This document shows positions 42,701 through 45,569 of a DNA stretch of 64,000 nt, piece after piece. The notes under the pieces are model-generated. The model was not told the origin of the DNA. It searched no databases and saw nothing but the letters and a program-made list of their open reading frames with translations. The stretch's first letter is position 1, and each line of letters begins with the position of its first letter. Location: positions 62,001 to 126,000 of the forward strand of contig JAUCBJ010006766.1 of the NCBI GenBank assembly GCA_032718475.1, in the 5' to 3' direction. The stretch comes from Nemertoderma westbladi. Its lineage: Eukaryota > Xenacoelomorpha > Nemertodermatida > Nemertodermatidae. The position numbers and the translations under genes were made by a program.

Positions 42701-45569
42701 GGATCGTTGTAAGATACTTCCAACGACTTCAGAATGTTATTGAATTCCCGATATTCGTCTGAAATAATGTGGTTGTCATCATTTATTATTGTAAGAATTA
42801 CGCTCTTTAGGTTTAACAAATAAATGTTTCCTATATTAGATATTTAAATATATTTATTTATTTATTTATATTCGTACATGGCAAATCAAATATATATATA
42901 TATATATGAATAATGCACAGTACACCAATAATGATATATAAGATGATATATATAATGATATATATGACAATATATGCTTAAGAAATATGACATGAAGCCT
43001 GACGTATGGCGGTAATATTTCTTGTTAGCGAGCTGTTATAATTATACTAACTTCTGAAAGTCTGTGTGTCGAATAGGCCTATATAACTAGCCATAGTATA
43101 ATTATTATAATCGTTCGCAAAGATGGCTTACAGCTTTTGCTGCACGAAGGCCCCACTCGTGTTATTATTCCATAAAGATATTAAAAAAATAAGATAAATA
43201 AAGACTGTGAAGAAGAATCGTAAACCGTAGTCATCCATCTTTCTGTTTATAATAGCAGTATTAATGATGTTAAATAATCTTACCTGCTCTTCTTTGGGCC
43301 TCTGCCTCTTCGATGTTAACATCGCAGTTGGGCCCTTGCCATCCCCGACAACATTCGTTCGCCACGGATGCATCTACATTTCTGTAAATAAACAAACATG
43401 TTTCACCATCAGAATGTTTAATTAAGTAATTAACCTATCCAACATGCTTTGATTGGAATTTTAATTGTATTAATACCGACAAACGATGCGCAAAACCATA
43501 TTAATGTTCTTGCGTTACTTTTTCTTACCTTACGAATTGACAAAACGAGCCAATGCCGCCATCATCTAATGTCCACCCTAAGGCGACGAATGTGTTGATG
43601 TTATCCTGGCTACAACTTTGAAGAGTAATTGATTCACAGAAGTGTGAACCCGGTTCTATAATACTAAAATATAAGATACAGCATAATTACGATTACATAA
43701 TATTATCATTCATAATGTTTTTACAAAAAATAAGTCGCAATATAGAAAATTGCATAAAGTAGAACTTGCTTAGGGTTTTGAGCACGAGATTTGATTTTTC
43801 TAGAGCGAAGCGAGGGTAAGGAAACATTGTAGTTAGACGAACTACTCTCAGGAGCAGATCAAGAGAATCTTAGTTTGCGTGCCACCGTATCCGTAAATAC
43901 ACATACACGACCCCATCTCGGCGAATTAATATTTCGTCTCAATGGAAAAATTCTCAATTTAGGGAAAGGAGCAGGTTTCAGTGGTACGTTATTTTTACCA
44001 AATCAAAATACGAAAGTCAATAGAACAGGTTACAGATTATTTTTGAGAGTAATCAGCTCATAATTTTCCCCTGGAGGCGTTTTTTCACCTAACGTTCCCC
44101 CTACCTGCATGAAACACATGGTTTGTTCAACTAAGCGCATGAAGCACTCAGTGCAGTTGTTCTCATGTCGTACGCCATGCCCACATTCAGTAACCGTTAC
44201 ATTATTTCCTAGAGAGGACCAGCCGAGAGAGTAAAACACCAAATAGCATCTGTTTTACTGCTGGAGTTACATTTATTATAATTTATTTATTATTTATTCC
44301 TCAATAATATAGATATTAATAACATTACATATTATAAGCAGAGTTGACTCCGCTGGGTGGTAGGGGGCGGTCGAGACTATAGCGCAGCTAGTGTAGCACG
44401 GCGCGCCCTATTGCAGTGGAGGAAGTAGGACAAGAGATTGTAAGTTTTGCGGGTGGTCAGTGACGCTCTGATTGAAAAGTTTAAGATACTTGAAATAGTT
44501 TGTGATCTCAAAAAAATTACGTAAGTTAACATCATAACACCGAAACTTTAGCGCTGCGTGACAATTAACGATTATTGTAAGACACACAATGTACAATGAA
44601 GTAATTGAGCAGCACTAGATCACTGTTGAGCGTTTCTCAAAGTGAGCTCTTCCACCAGCAGCCAGGCGATAGAGATTTCGGTATTACTTTGGCAGTTGGC
44701 TGGCTCATTCTTACTTGCCACACCGCAACAGATTTCCTACTTGAAATAGCCGCATTGACAACATCATTGTGCAAACCTGCAAGAATGATTGTAGGAGTAT
44801 TGTCGACTTAGCAATTTGATTTCCTCAGCCTGTACAACTAACTATTCAGTGATTACACCATCTTTATTTTATTGAGTGACTACTTTTTCCTCTCTTCCTT
44901 GGTAGTATAGGTACCATATCACTGAACCCATCACTCAAAATATTCAGAAACTTTCTGTACCTCTTACAGTGATGAATTTGTTCACCTACCAGTCCTTGGT
45001 ACCTCATGAAAACCCTAATATATAATTTTTCCCTCGACACTCGGGTATTCGCCAGACAAGGAGAAGTTTGAGTAGTTCTAACTGAGACTGAGTTTAATTC
45101 TGCACACAACGAAATACGAAGATACTTCTTCCGGAATAGGACATGATCGATATGTAACTGCTGGTCAATTGGACTCGGGACTGCGTTGGTATACCATTTC
45201 CCTGGTCTCGGGTACCGAGCGCATTTCGCAAAACAGTTCATTAGTAAACAATAATGTGAATTTTGTTTCACATGGTTTATGTACACCCAAGGCACACATC
45301 AAGAAATTGAAATGGCAAGAAACACATATTGTTCAACTCCACTTACATATTGTAATTGTTGTAGGCTACTGAACTATGTTTTGTTTGATCGCTTTTAATG
45401 TATCTTTCAACTTGTATATATTTTTTCCAAGTTTTACATGTCGTTCGTTATATTTACTGGTTAGTTAAAAATAAATTAATTAAACAATAATAAAAGCTTA
45501 CTTTTCCTGTGCAGTAACAGCTCCGATCGCAATGAGGAAAGCTAGTACTTTCCGGAAATCCGCACCCAT
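602..45569 (-). CDS. SCO-spondin-like giant secreted VWD/C8/TIL/LDLa protein, 38 exons seen, 3' end outside window
   Basis: Spliced gene read on the minus strand; all 38 exons have AG/GT borders and matching phases and sum to 7,002 nt (2,334 codons). Rough residue positions: signal peptide 1-20, EMI-like 24-100, VWD1 122-290, C8 to 394, TIL to 460, VWD2 485-650, C8 to 758, TIL to 806, a second TIL 843-906, VWD3 945-1115, C8 to 1230, TIL to 1269, vWC-like to 1325, LDLa-like repeats 1325-1555, discoidin-like module 1556-1715, Pro-rich mucin-like tract to about 2087, second module to 2249, start of a third to 2334. EMI, three VWD-C8-TIL blocks, LDLa and a discoidin-like domain is the known order of the SCO-spondin N-terminal half. 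Thrombospondin type 1 repeats and a cystine knot would lie beyond the left edge if present. A gel-forming mucin or otogelin-like protein is the alternative. The protein is expected to be secreted and to multimerise. Architecture is firm; the family name is inference. Confidence 0.7.
723..2410. other. AT-rich intron DNA upstream of the nested GH3 gene
   Basis: Apart from the tRNA-like segment near 1031-1105, no coding or repeat structure was seen. The end of this stretch must contain the GH3 promoter, but no clear core element was identified. Confidence 0.5.
1031..1105 (+). repeat. tRNA-derived SINE-like or degenerate tRNA-like sequence
   Basis: Contains a box A-like TTAGCTCAGTGGTTATAG and a weak box B-like GGGTTTAATAACC at tRNA spacing. 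GTCCT at the start and AGGAC at the end can pair as an acceptor stem. The damaged box B argues against a functional tRNA. Confidence 0.4.
2411..3345 (+). CDS. GH3-domain protein, N-terminal segment (gene split by insertion)
   Basis: Frame of 321 codons starting ATG at 2411. Residues ~11-90 hold several hydrophobic stretches, likely membrane-associated, and then a GH3 (acyl-adenylate-forming family) domain. TSGTSG at 169-174 is ATP-binding motif 1 of the family; FPGKPAFLAV precedes it and LIEQKWNNILYDI follows. Plant GH3 enzymes conjugate amino acids to acyl acids; the animal members' substrates are poorly known. The frame leaves GH3 sequence at 3346, where a transposon begins, and stops at 3374-3376. 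Codons 3344-3345 join 5509 in frame. Confidence 0.85.
3346..5500. mobile_element. Non-autonomous hAT-like element inside the GH3 gene
   Basis: Flanked by perfect 8-bp direct repeats CTAAGTTC (3338-3345 and 5501-5508). Ends are CAGCCGCGTAGCCAGG on the left and, inverted, CACTAGCGTAGCGAGG on the right (12 of 16 match); CAG...GCGTAGC ends with an 8-bp duplication are typical of hAT transposons. Subterminal GGTAGGGTCCC is also present at both ends. No reading frame resembles a transposase. The interior holds two C runs (3437-3450, 3931-3952), a G run (5157-5180), and fragments of the dispersed family seen at 18.8 and 22.0 kb. Confidence 0.8.
5509..6508 (+). CDS. GH3-domain protein, C-terminal segment (gene split by insertion)
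   Basis: Continues the GH3 frame with SLDISDEMRSNLNG, KGFIGIAKRLWPHLNGIVG, YACSELGGLY (motif 2, usually SEG-Y-G) and LVRYRMFDVFRVTG (motif 3, usually YR-GDV; the Gly is replaced by Phe). It ends TAG at 6506-6508. Joined at the target-site duplication, the two parts give 1,935 nt, 644 residues without intron, within the animal range. The gene lies antisense inside the last visible intron of the giant gene. It could be a live gene if the insertion is removed in RNA, or an insertion allele or pseudogene. Confidence 0.85.
6530..7066 (-). repeat. 64-bp tandem array carrying copies of the exon 37 splice donor
   Basis: Eight donors GTGAGT at ~64-bp spacing, the first being the real exon 37 donor (exon end 7008) and the others lying in the intron at about 6944, 6880 and so on to 6559. 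Each unit starts GTGAGT and ends GTTAG on the minus strand. The array abuts the 3' end of the antisense GH3 gene (stop at 6508). Confidence 0.85.
7008..7140 (-). CDS. Exon 37: Pro/Thr linker and start of module C; its end lies in a 64-bp repeat
   Basis: Encodes VTIPPTTPAPTVVTTSRVTT then PEPPCRDMLTCCPSGDP, a linker and CxxxxxCC opening like that of module B. Donor TTAG/GTGAGT is the first of eight copies in the 64-bp array; read-through meets TGA at once. Two bases carried. Confidence 0.75.
7246..7267 (+). repeat. Poly-G run
   Basis: An uninterrupted G run of about 20 bases in an intron. It is one of several poly-G/poly-C runs of 10-23 bases in the window. Confidence 0.9.
7563..8551. mobile_element. 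Inverted-repeat element of ~990 bp, family unknown
   Basis: Both ends read GAGTCAATCTAGC inwards (left at 7563, right inverted ending 8551), and the similarity continues for about 125 bp to GCGGATCA. No long reading frame, so it is non-autonomous. No clear target-site duplication was seen. Confidence 0.65.
8832..8979 (-). CDS. Exon 36: module B, part 3
   Basis: Encodes YYTGDGLNQQLQDIKDFSD and ends GARIHIDVLGCDT, paralleling the VNALGC end of module A. Acceptor TATTTCAG, donor GTAAAC, one base carried. Confidence 0.75.
9538..9890 (+). repeat. Segment duplicated in the same intron (copy 1)
   Basis: Matches 11009-11225 with small indels (shared ACCCAAAGAAACTTTAGTCG, TTCGACTATTGTTTTGATGG and CAGTTTCCATGGGAATTTAT). 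Both copies lie between exons 36 and 35. Copy 1 has extra sequence in its middle. Confidence 0.7.
11009..11225 (+). repeat. Segment duplicated in the same intron (copy 2)
   Basis: Second copy of the block at 9538-9890, lying next to the donor of exon 35. Confidence 0.7.
11270..11406 (-). CDS. Exon 35: module B, part 2
   Basis: Acceptor TTTTCAG, donor GTAGGT. Encodes SGLQFRVEFEDKDGETK and LLDTWDILLDGAKTPM; FRVEFED aligns with FYFKLED of module A. Phase 1 in, 0 out. Confidence 0.7.
11550..11627 (+). repeat. Possible tRNA-like/SINE fragment
   Basis: Carries a perfect box B-like GGTTCGAGCCC and a loose box A-like GGCAGGTTGAGTG upstream. The full cloverleaf is not convincing. Confidence 0.3.
11676..15113. 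repeat. 36-bp satellite, about 95 units
   Basis: Units contain GTAGCAGATAGGAGTAGCGC and a short hairpin CTACC-TTC-GGTAG. Subfamilies alternate (GCGCCC, GCGTCC, GCACCC, GAGCCC variants), giving higher-order periodicity. It lies in intron 34-35, away from both splice sites, and the flanking exons join in phase without it. Because 36 is divisible by 3, it yields long spurious reading frames on both strands. Confidence 0.9.
15864..17180 (-). CDS. Exon 34: 73 x Gly-Thr-Pro-Pro-Pro tract and start of module B
   Basis: 1,317-nt exon. After a short Pro/Thr lead-in, the frame holds exactly 73 consecutive GTPPP pentapeptides with no interruption, then EECERDCCDRLDYAEVELAS and VTGFYTLIEG, which parallel module A. 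The tract offers at least 73 Thr residues for O-glycosylation and should form an extended polyproline-like rod. Acceptor ATTGCAG, donor GTGAGAC; both flanks join in phase. Confidence 0.85.
16055..17170. repeat. 15-bp coding minisatellite (GTPPP)
   Basis: DNA basis of the 73 pentapeptides of exon 34. Third-position variants (for example GGAGGTGTTCCTGGT versus GGTGGAGTGCCT on the plus strand) recur in blocks of several units, so the array probably grew by duplicating multi-unit blocks. The reading frame has stayed open throughout. Confidence 0.9.
17302..17458 (-). CDS. Exon 33: discoidin-like module A, part 3
   Basis: Encodes NVVGIKITVIMFSPLYEK and ends VNALGCYEL, like the C-terminal Gly-Cys of F5/8C domains. 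Donor GTAAGT; one base joins exon 34 to give Pro. Confidence 0.75.
17623..17788 (-). CDS. Exon 32: discoidin-like module A, part 2
   Basis: Continues FYFKLEDREQVLQVTIAVMT and SEGYFELSSD to YLQSVT. Acceptor CCAATAG, donor GTATGTTC, phase 2 in and 0 out. Confidence 0.7.
18179..18335 (-). CDS. Exon 31: discoidin-like module A, part 1
   Basis: Encodes YCDEPEETLPVGAYYSKGN and GSGWDPNEDMASLVINLD. A Cys at the start, a W-x-P, and a following strand recall F5/8 type C (discoidin) domains, which follow LDLa repeats in SCO-spondin; the match is distant. Acceptor CCTTTAG, donor GTAAGTG. Confidence 0.7.
18380..18630. repeat. 45-bp tandem repeat near the exon 31 acceptor
   Basis: About 5.5 units with the palindrome CTCGTACGAG and GGGTGATGGGGGATGGGGG. 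It begins about 45 bp from the acceptor of exon 31 but does not include it. Confidence 0.8.
18785..19045 (-). mobile_element. MITE-like element with poly-G/poly-C ends, copy 1
   Basis: Runs from a G10 run (18791) plus CAACTAGACGCAA to an inverted GCGTCCAGT plus C run (to 19038). The interior shares TTTGAGAGTAATCAGCTG and CCAAAACAATAAAC with the other copies. Flank ATCTGCAACAAG matches the outer flank of copy 2 in inverse, so the true ends may lie beyond the homopolymers. It lies next to the donor of exon 30. Confidence 0.7.
19066..19220 (-). CDS. Exon 30: last LDLa-like repeat
   Basis: Encodes CEPGEVLCGDGACAPVCDGV and CQCESCIDEPSDC. It lacks the full acidic SDE pattern, so it is a diverged LDLa-like unit. 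Acceptor TTTGCAG, donor GTAAGTTC. Confidence 0.8.
19515..19809. repeat. Tandem array of palindromic 48-bp units (6 copies)
   Basis: Six nearly identical units. Within each, CAAGGCGTTCTAGAACTAC is followed after two bases by its near-perfect inverse (one mismatch), so every unit can form a ~19-bp hairpin. Confidence 0.9.
19838..20437. mobile_element. Foldback-type element with internally repetitive arms
   Basis: The left end (CGCTGGCACAAGTTCGTCAA) recurs inverted at the right end near 20410-20435. The arms consist of degenerate ~22-25-bp phrases of the type AAGTTCGTCAAGT-TCAAAAG. No reading frame. This organisation matches foldback transposons. Confidence 0.7.
20513..20785. repeat. Long near-perfect inverted repeat (~125-bp arms)
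   Basis: The left arm starts TTTACCGTCACCGTCAATTC and the right arm ends with its complement; both contain CCCCTAGAGGG and GGGCGTATGAAAACTCC in opposite orientation around a tiny centre near 20648. Arm identity is very high, so it would extrude as a cruciform or give a long RNA hairpin if transcribed. Confidence 0.85.
20957..21108 (-). CDS. Exon 29: LDLa repeat end and cysteine-rich continuation
   Basis: Begins VCDGHDDCGDGSDESPEECC, a perfect LDLa end, then continues with a diverged LDLa-like cysteine segment. Donor GTTCGTG is weak but phase (2 bases) fits exon 30. Confidence 0.75.
21280..21495 (+). mobile_element. Diverged copy of the poly-G-ended family
   Basis: Shares AATAACAGCTGA-TACTCT, CACTGTAACCTGCTCCTTTC and TTGAGGCGGGATATTAA with the copy at 22.0 kb. 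Its homopolymer ends have been lost. Confidence 0.6.
21515..21714 (-). CDS. Exon 28: LDLa repeat and start of another
   Basis: Contains CPNMGKCLPPDKICDGIPDC with a longer loop before the last Cys, then FTCNGQKGYCIPPYK, which opens the next LDLa repeat. Donor GTTAATATT is non-optimal; phase 0 to exon 29 supports it. Confidence 0.8.
22022..22277 (+). mobile_element. MITE-like element with poly-G/poly-C ends, copy 2
   Basis: G run 22027-22036 then AACTGGACGCAATAAA at the left; inverted GCGTCCAGTTCTC then C run 22256-22276 at the right. Clean ~250-bp copy in the opposite orientation to that at 18.8 kb. Confidence 0.75.
22446..22528. repeat. Perfect hairpin around AAGGACTTCTAG
   Basis: About 38-bp arms: CAAGGACTTCTAGTACATAG and its inverse around a short centre at 22488. 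Confidence 0.75.
22657..22773 (-). CDS. Exon 27: LDLa repeat
   Basis: Encodes CYSENQICDGSYDCWDYSDE followed by YDC; the DGS-DC-D-SDE signature is a canonical LDLa repeat on one exon. Acceptor TCGTAG, donor GTAAGTGC. Confidence 0.9.
23131..23290. repeat. GC-rich inverted repeat
   Basis: GTACCGAGACATTAGG and its inverse CCTAATGTCTCGGTAC flank a core with repeated TTAGGTCCCGC. It stands out from the surrounding AT-rich intron. Confidence 0.65.
23904..24137 (-). CDS. Exon 26: vWC-like segment and first LDLa repeat
   Basis: Begins CVDPNSEDEGCRCYSEATG, has CEVCTCSDANFECVDQEC, and ends with YYCDGFIDCALGVDEANC, which has the CDG-DC-DE calcium-binding pattern of LDL-receptor class A repeats. Confidence 0.85.
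24562..24679 (-). CDS. Exon 25: third TIL domain
   Basis: Encodes CGPACPQTCENYANGN then CVEGCYCPAGQVLD, a clear TIL domain. Donor GTGAGTC. Confidence 0.85.
24809..24950 (-). CDS. Exon 24: third C8, end
   Basis: Contains CDKGGDCECPCTIIAAYAEE and a KWRRPDFCP motif. Acceptor TTTCCAG, donor GTGAGT, phase 0 out. Confidence 0.8.
25265..25455 (-). CDS. Exon 23: third C8, first part
   Basis: Encodes SVCAIMDGETFKQCHSLV and FYDWCTYDSCG, a C8 pattern. Acceptor TTATTAG, donor GTTAGT, two bases carried. Confidence 0.8.
25653..25801 (-). CDS. Exon 22: VWD3 end (GLCG)
   Basis: Contains VGGLCGHYDGDADNDF, the VWD end, then FGESWK. The donor reads GTCAAG, which is weak; phase 0 into exon 23 supports it. Confidence 0.75.
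26183..26342 (-). CDS. Exon 21: VWD3 middle
   Basis: Acceptor TTTCAG, donor GTGAGTATT. Contains ISLPYFATGIEIYNAGIYTF and GRGINVLWDG, standard VWD strands. One base carried. Confidence 0.85.
26634..27898 (-). repeat. 63-bp tandem array carrying 20 extra copies of the exon 20 donor
   Basis: Spacing from the real exon end (27899) to the last copy (26639) is 1,260 bp, exactly 20 x 63, with no indel. Each unit begins GTGAGT and ends with the coding stretch and (T)ATACAG or ATATAG on the minus strand. Reading through is in frame (21 codons per unit) for two units; the third, fifth and seventh units end in TAG just before the donor. Confidence 0.95.
27899..28041 (-). CDS. Exon 20: VWD3 core; its end is one unit of a 63-bp repeat
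   Basis: Encodes GKFYTFQGGCSYYLVKSKD and continues to CTKSLIIQ at donor CAG/GTGAGT. The last ~50 coding bases and the donor belong to the 63-bp array. The join to exon 21 is phase 0 and gives continuous VWD sequence (SLIIQ-LGETKISLL). Two further donors (exon ends 27836 and 27773) would extend the protein in frame by 21 or 42 residues. Confidence 0.85.
28186..28372 (-). CDS. Exon 19: vWC-like segment and start of VWD3
   Basis: Encodes DHCIDQNNCPCYHSGEKF, a CVCQGRNWQC segment, and CMALGDPHYVTFDG, the VWD opening. Donor GTGAGTG, one base carried. Confidence 0.85.
28893..29082 (-). CDS. Exon 18: TIL-type cysteine-rich domain
   Basis: Contains QCPNNMIYDDAFSGCVATC and GGCTCPDGMLL, a TIL pattern. 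Donor GTACTG is weaker than the gene's usual donors, but phase is kept (1 base in, phase 0 out). Confidence 0.75.
29340..29449 (-). CDS. Exon 17: vWC-like linker
   Basis: Acceptor TTTGCAG, donor GTAAGT. Encodes DICVDKSRCPCMFNGQKY and ends in CST, the lead-in that matches the exon 9 to exon 10 junction. Confidence 0.75.
29602..29745 (-). CDS. Exon 16: TIL domain; its start lies in a 49-bp repeat
   Basis: TIL cysteines (ECSEPCGLTCG, then YCANHCLAGCVC). The acceptor ATTACAG and first ~20 coding bases are one unit of the 49-bp array that fills intron 15. Upstream acceptor copies would add a segment with an in-frame TAA. Boundaries are good to about one base. Confidence 0.8.
29746..32062 (-). repeat. 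49-bp tandem array carrying ~47 copies of the exon 16 acceptor
   Basis: Every unit has TTATTACAG/CTGTTACCTGC or a close variant on the minus strand, the same as the real exon 16 acceptor. Two main unit types (TAATAAATATAATC and TACTAAATAGAATG) are interspersed. The array fills nearly all of intron 15. Confidence 0.95.
32086..32192 (-). CDS. Exon 15: second C8, end; small exon between two splice-site arrays
   Basis: Encodes NPQSYCTAMSAYSHECNK and the WRELP...EHC end of C8. Acceptor TTCTTCAG, donor GTAAGTT. The exon sits between the 29-bp donor array upstream and the 49-bp acceptor array downstream. Confidence 0.85.
32517..36438 (-). repeat. 29-bp tandem array carrying ~135 copies of the exon 14 donor
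   Basis: Each unit on the minus strand reads GTAAGTTTGTGTGCAG, then 13 bases CGGAAGGAAATGG, then the next GTAAGT. So every unit repeats the exon 14 end and its consensus donor, and also holds a CAG that could serve as an acceptor. It makes up nearly all of intron 14. A minority of units have weakened donors (ATGAGTAAG or other changes). Confidence 0.95.
36439..36569 (-). CDS. Exon 14: second C8, first part; its end lies in a 29-bp repeat
   Basis: Encodes EYCEILNGEPFSSCHEAVD then FYKNCLWDMCATEGN (C8). The last ~22 bases and the donor GTAAGTTT form the first unit of the 29-bp array that fills intron 14. With this donor, GG joins A of exon 15 to give Gly, continuing C8 correctly. Read-through gives TAA at once, so only this exon-proximal donor supports the full protein. 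Confidence 0.85.
36835..37005 (-). CDS. Exon 13: VWD2 end (GLCG) and linker to C8
   Basis: Contains TGLCGTYDYNVKNDF, the VWD terminus, and the start of C8 (SWLAVSSCND). 171 nt, phase 0 in and out. Confidence 0.85.
37459..37616 (-). CDS. Exon 12: VWD2 middle
   Basis: Acceptor TTTACAG, donor GTAGGG. Encodes SASSTFFHVRAPGISLLYD and a following strand; phase 1 in, 0 out. Confidence 0.8.
37782..37917 (-). CDS. Exon 11: VWD2 middle
   Basis: Acceptor TTTGTAG, donor GTTAGT. VWD-type strands (ILEIRIQSYDCEGDM, then VVLQYNTTSVVLRG). The acceptor and about the first 30 bases of this exon are duplicated at 38281-38382. Confidence 0.75.
38042..38263. mobile_element. MITE with 20-bp terminal inverted repeats
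   Basis: CCCATGTGAAGAATACCAGG at the left and its exact inverse at the right (38244-38263). A related end (CCCATGTGAAGTATACCAG) lies just outside at 37987. The interior has a short match to the poly-G-ended family (CCAAAACAATAAAC). Confidence 0.75.
38281..38382 (-). pseudogene. Partial duplicate of the exon 11 acceptor region
   Basis: About 100 bp matches 37888-37986, covering the intron end, the acceptor and the first ~30 bases of exon 11. It stops before the rest of the exon, so it has no matching donor. The MITE lies between the two copies. Confidence 0.75.
38595..38690 (+). repeat. Dispersed repeat, copy 1
   Basis: Shares AAATTTGAACGATATACATG and TTTTTCAATTCAATGAC with 47518-47608. Short and non-coding. 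Confidence 0.65.
38772..38910 (-). CDS. Exon 10: start of VWD2
   Basis: Contains CGVLGHGHFATFDGIFYNF then GTCEYVLA, the VWD opening. The preceding C(T)C-MGAKWQC pattern is the usual vWC-like lead-in. Acceptor TTTTGCAG, donor GTAAGTT. Confidence 0.85.
39175..39424 (-). CDS. Exon 9: TIL domain and short vWC-like segment
   Basis: Trypsin-inhibitor-like cysteine-rich domain (GPRCHKTCAYVDTELPRSC, then GCFCAEGMYLNP), followed by a CPCRYRDEEF segment leading into VWD2. Acceptor CACGCAG, donor GTACGTG. Confidence 0.85.
39830..39995 (-). CDS. Exon 8: end of first C8
   Basis: Encodes FIYDCMYDLC followed by CSVFEGYALQCAE and a WR motif, the standard C8 pattern. Acceptor CTTGCAG, donor GTAAGT; one base carried to exon 9. 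Confidence 0.85.
41006..41253 (-). CDS. Exon 7: VWD1 end (GLCG) and start of C8
   Basis: Begins at the conserved GLCGTYTNNIEDDF end of VWD, then runs into a C8 domain with ordered cysteines (SELTSCADIAVGDHTC, then STCNLL and GCSEV). 248 nt, phase 1 in and 0 out. Confidence 0.85.
41756..41883 (-). CDS. Exon 6: VWD1 middle
   Basis: Acceptor CTAATTAG, donor GTAATAC. Contains VYLETNLGVRVKWDASG, typical of the VWD segment before the GLCG motif. Phase 2 in, 1 out. Confidence 0.8.
42237..42385 (-). CDS. Exon 5: VWD1 middle
   Basis: Acceptor TTTGTAG, donor GTATGTTG. Beta-strand-rich VWD sequence (SIVVTANGFDVTVNGE). Ends with two bases of an Asn codon completed by exon 6. Confidence 0.8.
42568..42758 (-). 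CDS. Exon 4: start of VWD1
   Basis: Contains CINYGRFHYRTFDGYNYNF then GRCRYTLAK, the classical opening of a von Willebrand factor type D domain. Acceptor TTTCAG, donor GTAAGTC, phase 1 in and 0 out. Confidence 0.85.
43284..43381 (-). CDS. Exon 3: EMI-like end (CCRGW-GPNC)
   Basis: Acceptor TTTACAG, donor GTAAG. The motif ECCRGWQGPNCDVN is the characteristic C-terminal end of EMI domains. 98 nt, phase 2 in and phase 1 out. Confidence 0.75.
43529..43663 (-). CDS. Exon 2: EMI-like cysteine region, first part
   Basis: Acceptor TTTTAG. It encodes a Cys-containing stretch with motifs CESITLQSCS and GWTLDDGGIGSFCQF. With exon 3 the cysteine spacing resembles an EMI domain, as at the N-terminus of SCO-spondin. 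Donor GTAAG, two bases of Arg carried over. Confidence 0.7.
43905..44105 (-). mobile_element. Diverged copy of the poly-G-ended family
   Basis: Contains GGCGAATTAATAT, TAGGGAAAGGAGCAGG, CAATAGAACAGGTTACAG and TTTGAGAGTAATCAGCT in the order of the 18.8-kb copy. Ends are degraded (CCCCCTACCTGC). Confidence 0.6.
44243..45501. other. Intron 1, with an unrecognised remnant reading frame
   Basis: A 143-codon minus frame at 44864-45295 has protein-like composition but no family I recognise. Sequence with similar looks continues to about 44600 with stops, so it may be a decayed pseudogene or transposon fragment. A candidate exon at 44104-44224 is discussed under rejected items. Confidence 0.35.
45502..45569 (-). 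CDS. Exon 1: start codon and signal peptide
   Basis: ATG at 45567-45569 is followed by a basic residue pair and a hydrophobic core (VLAFLIAIGAVTAQE), a typical secretory signal with cleavage likely after Ala-Val-Thr-Ala. Donor GTAAGC. It ends with two bases of a codon completed by exon 2 as Asn. Confidence 0.75.

Noticed and set aside
44104-44224. Candidate exon with a cysteine-rich frame (VTECGHGVRHENNCTECF), AG and GT borders
   Set aside because: Its phase does not fit between exons 1 and 2, which join in phase without it. It also overlaps the end of a degraded MITE. It could still be an alternative exon.
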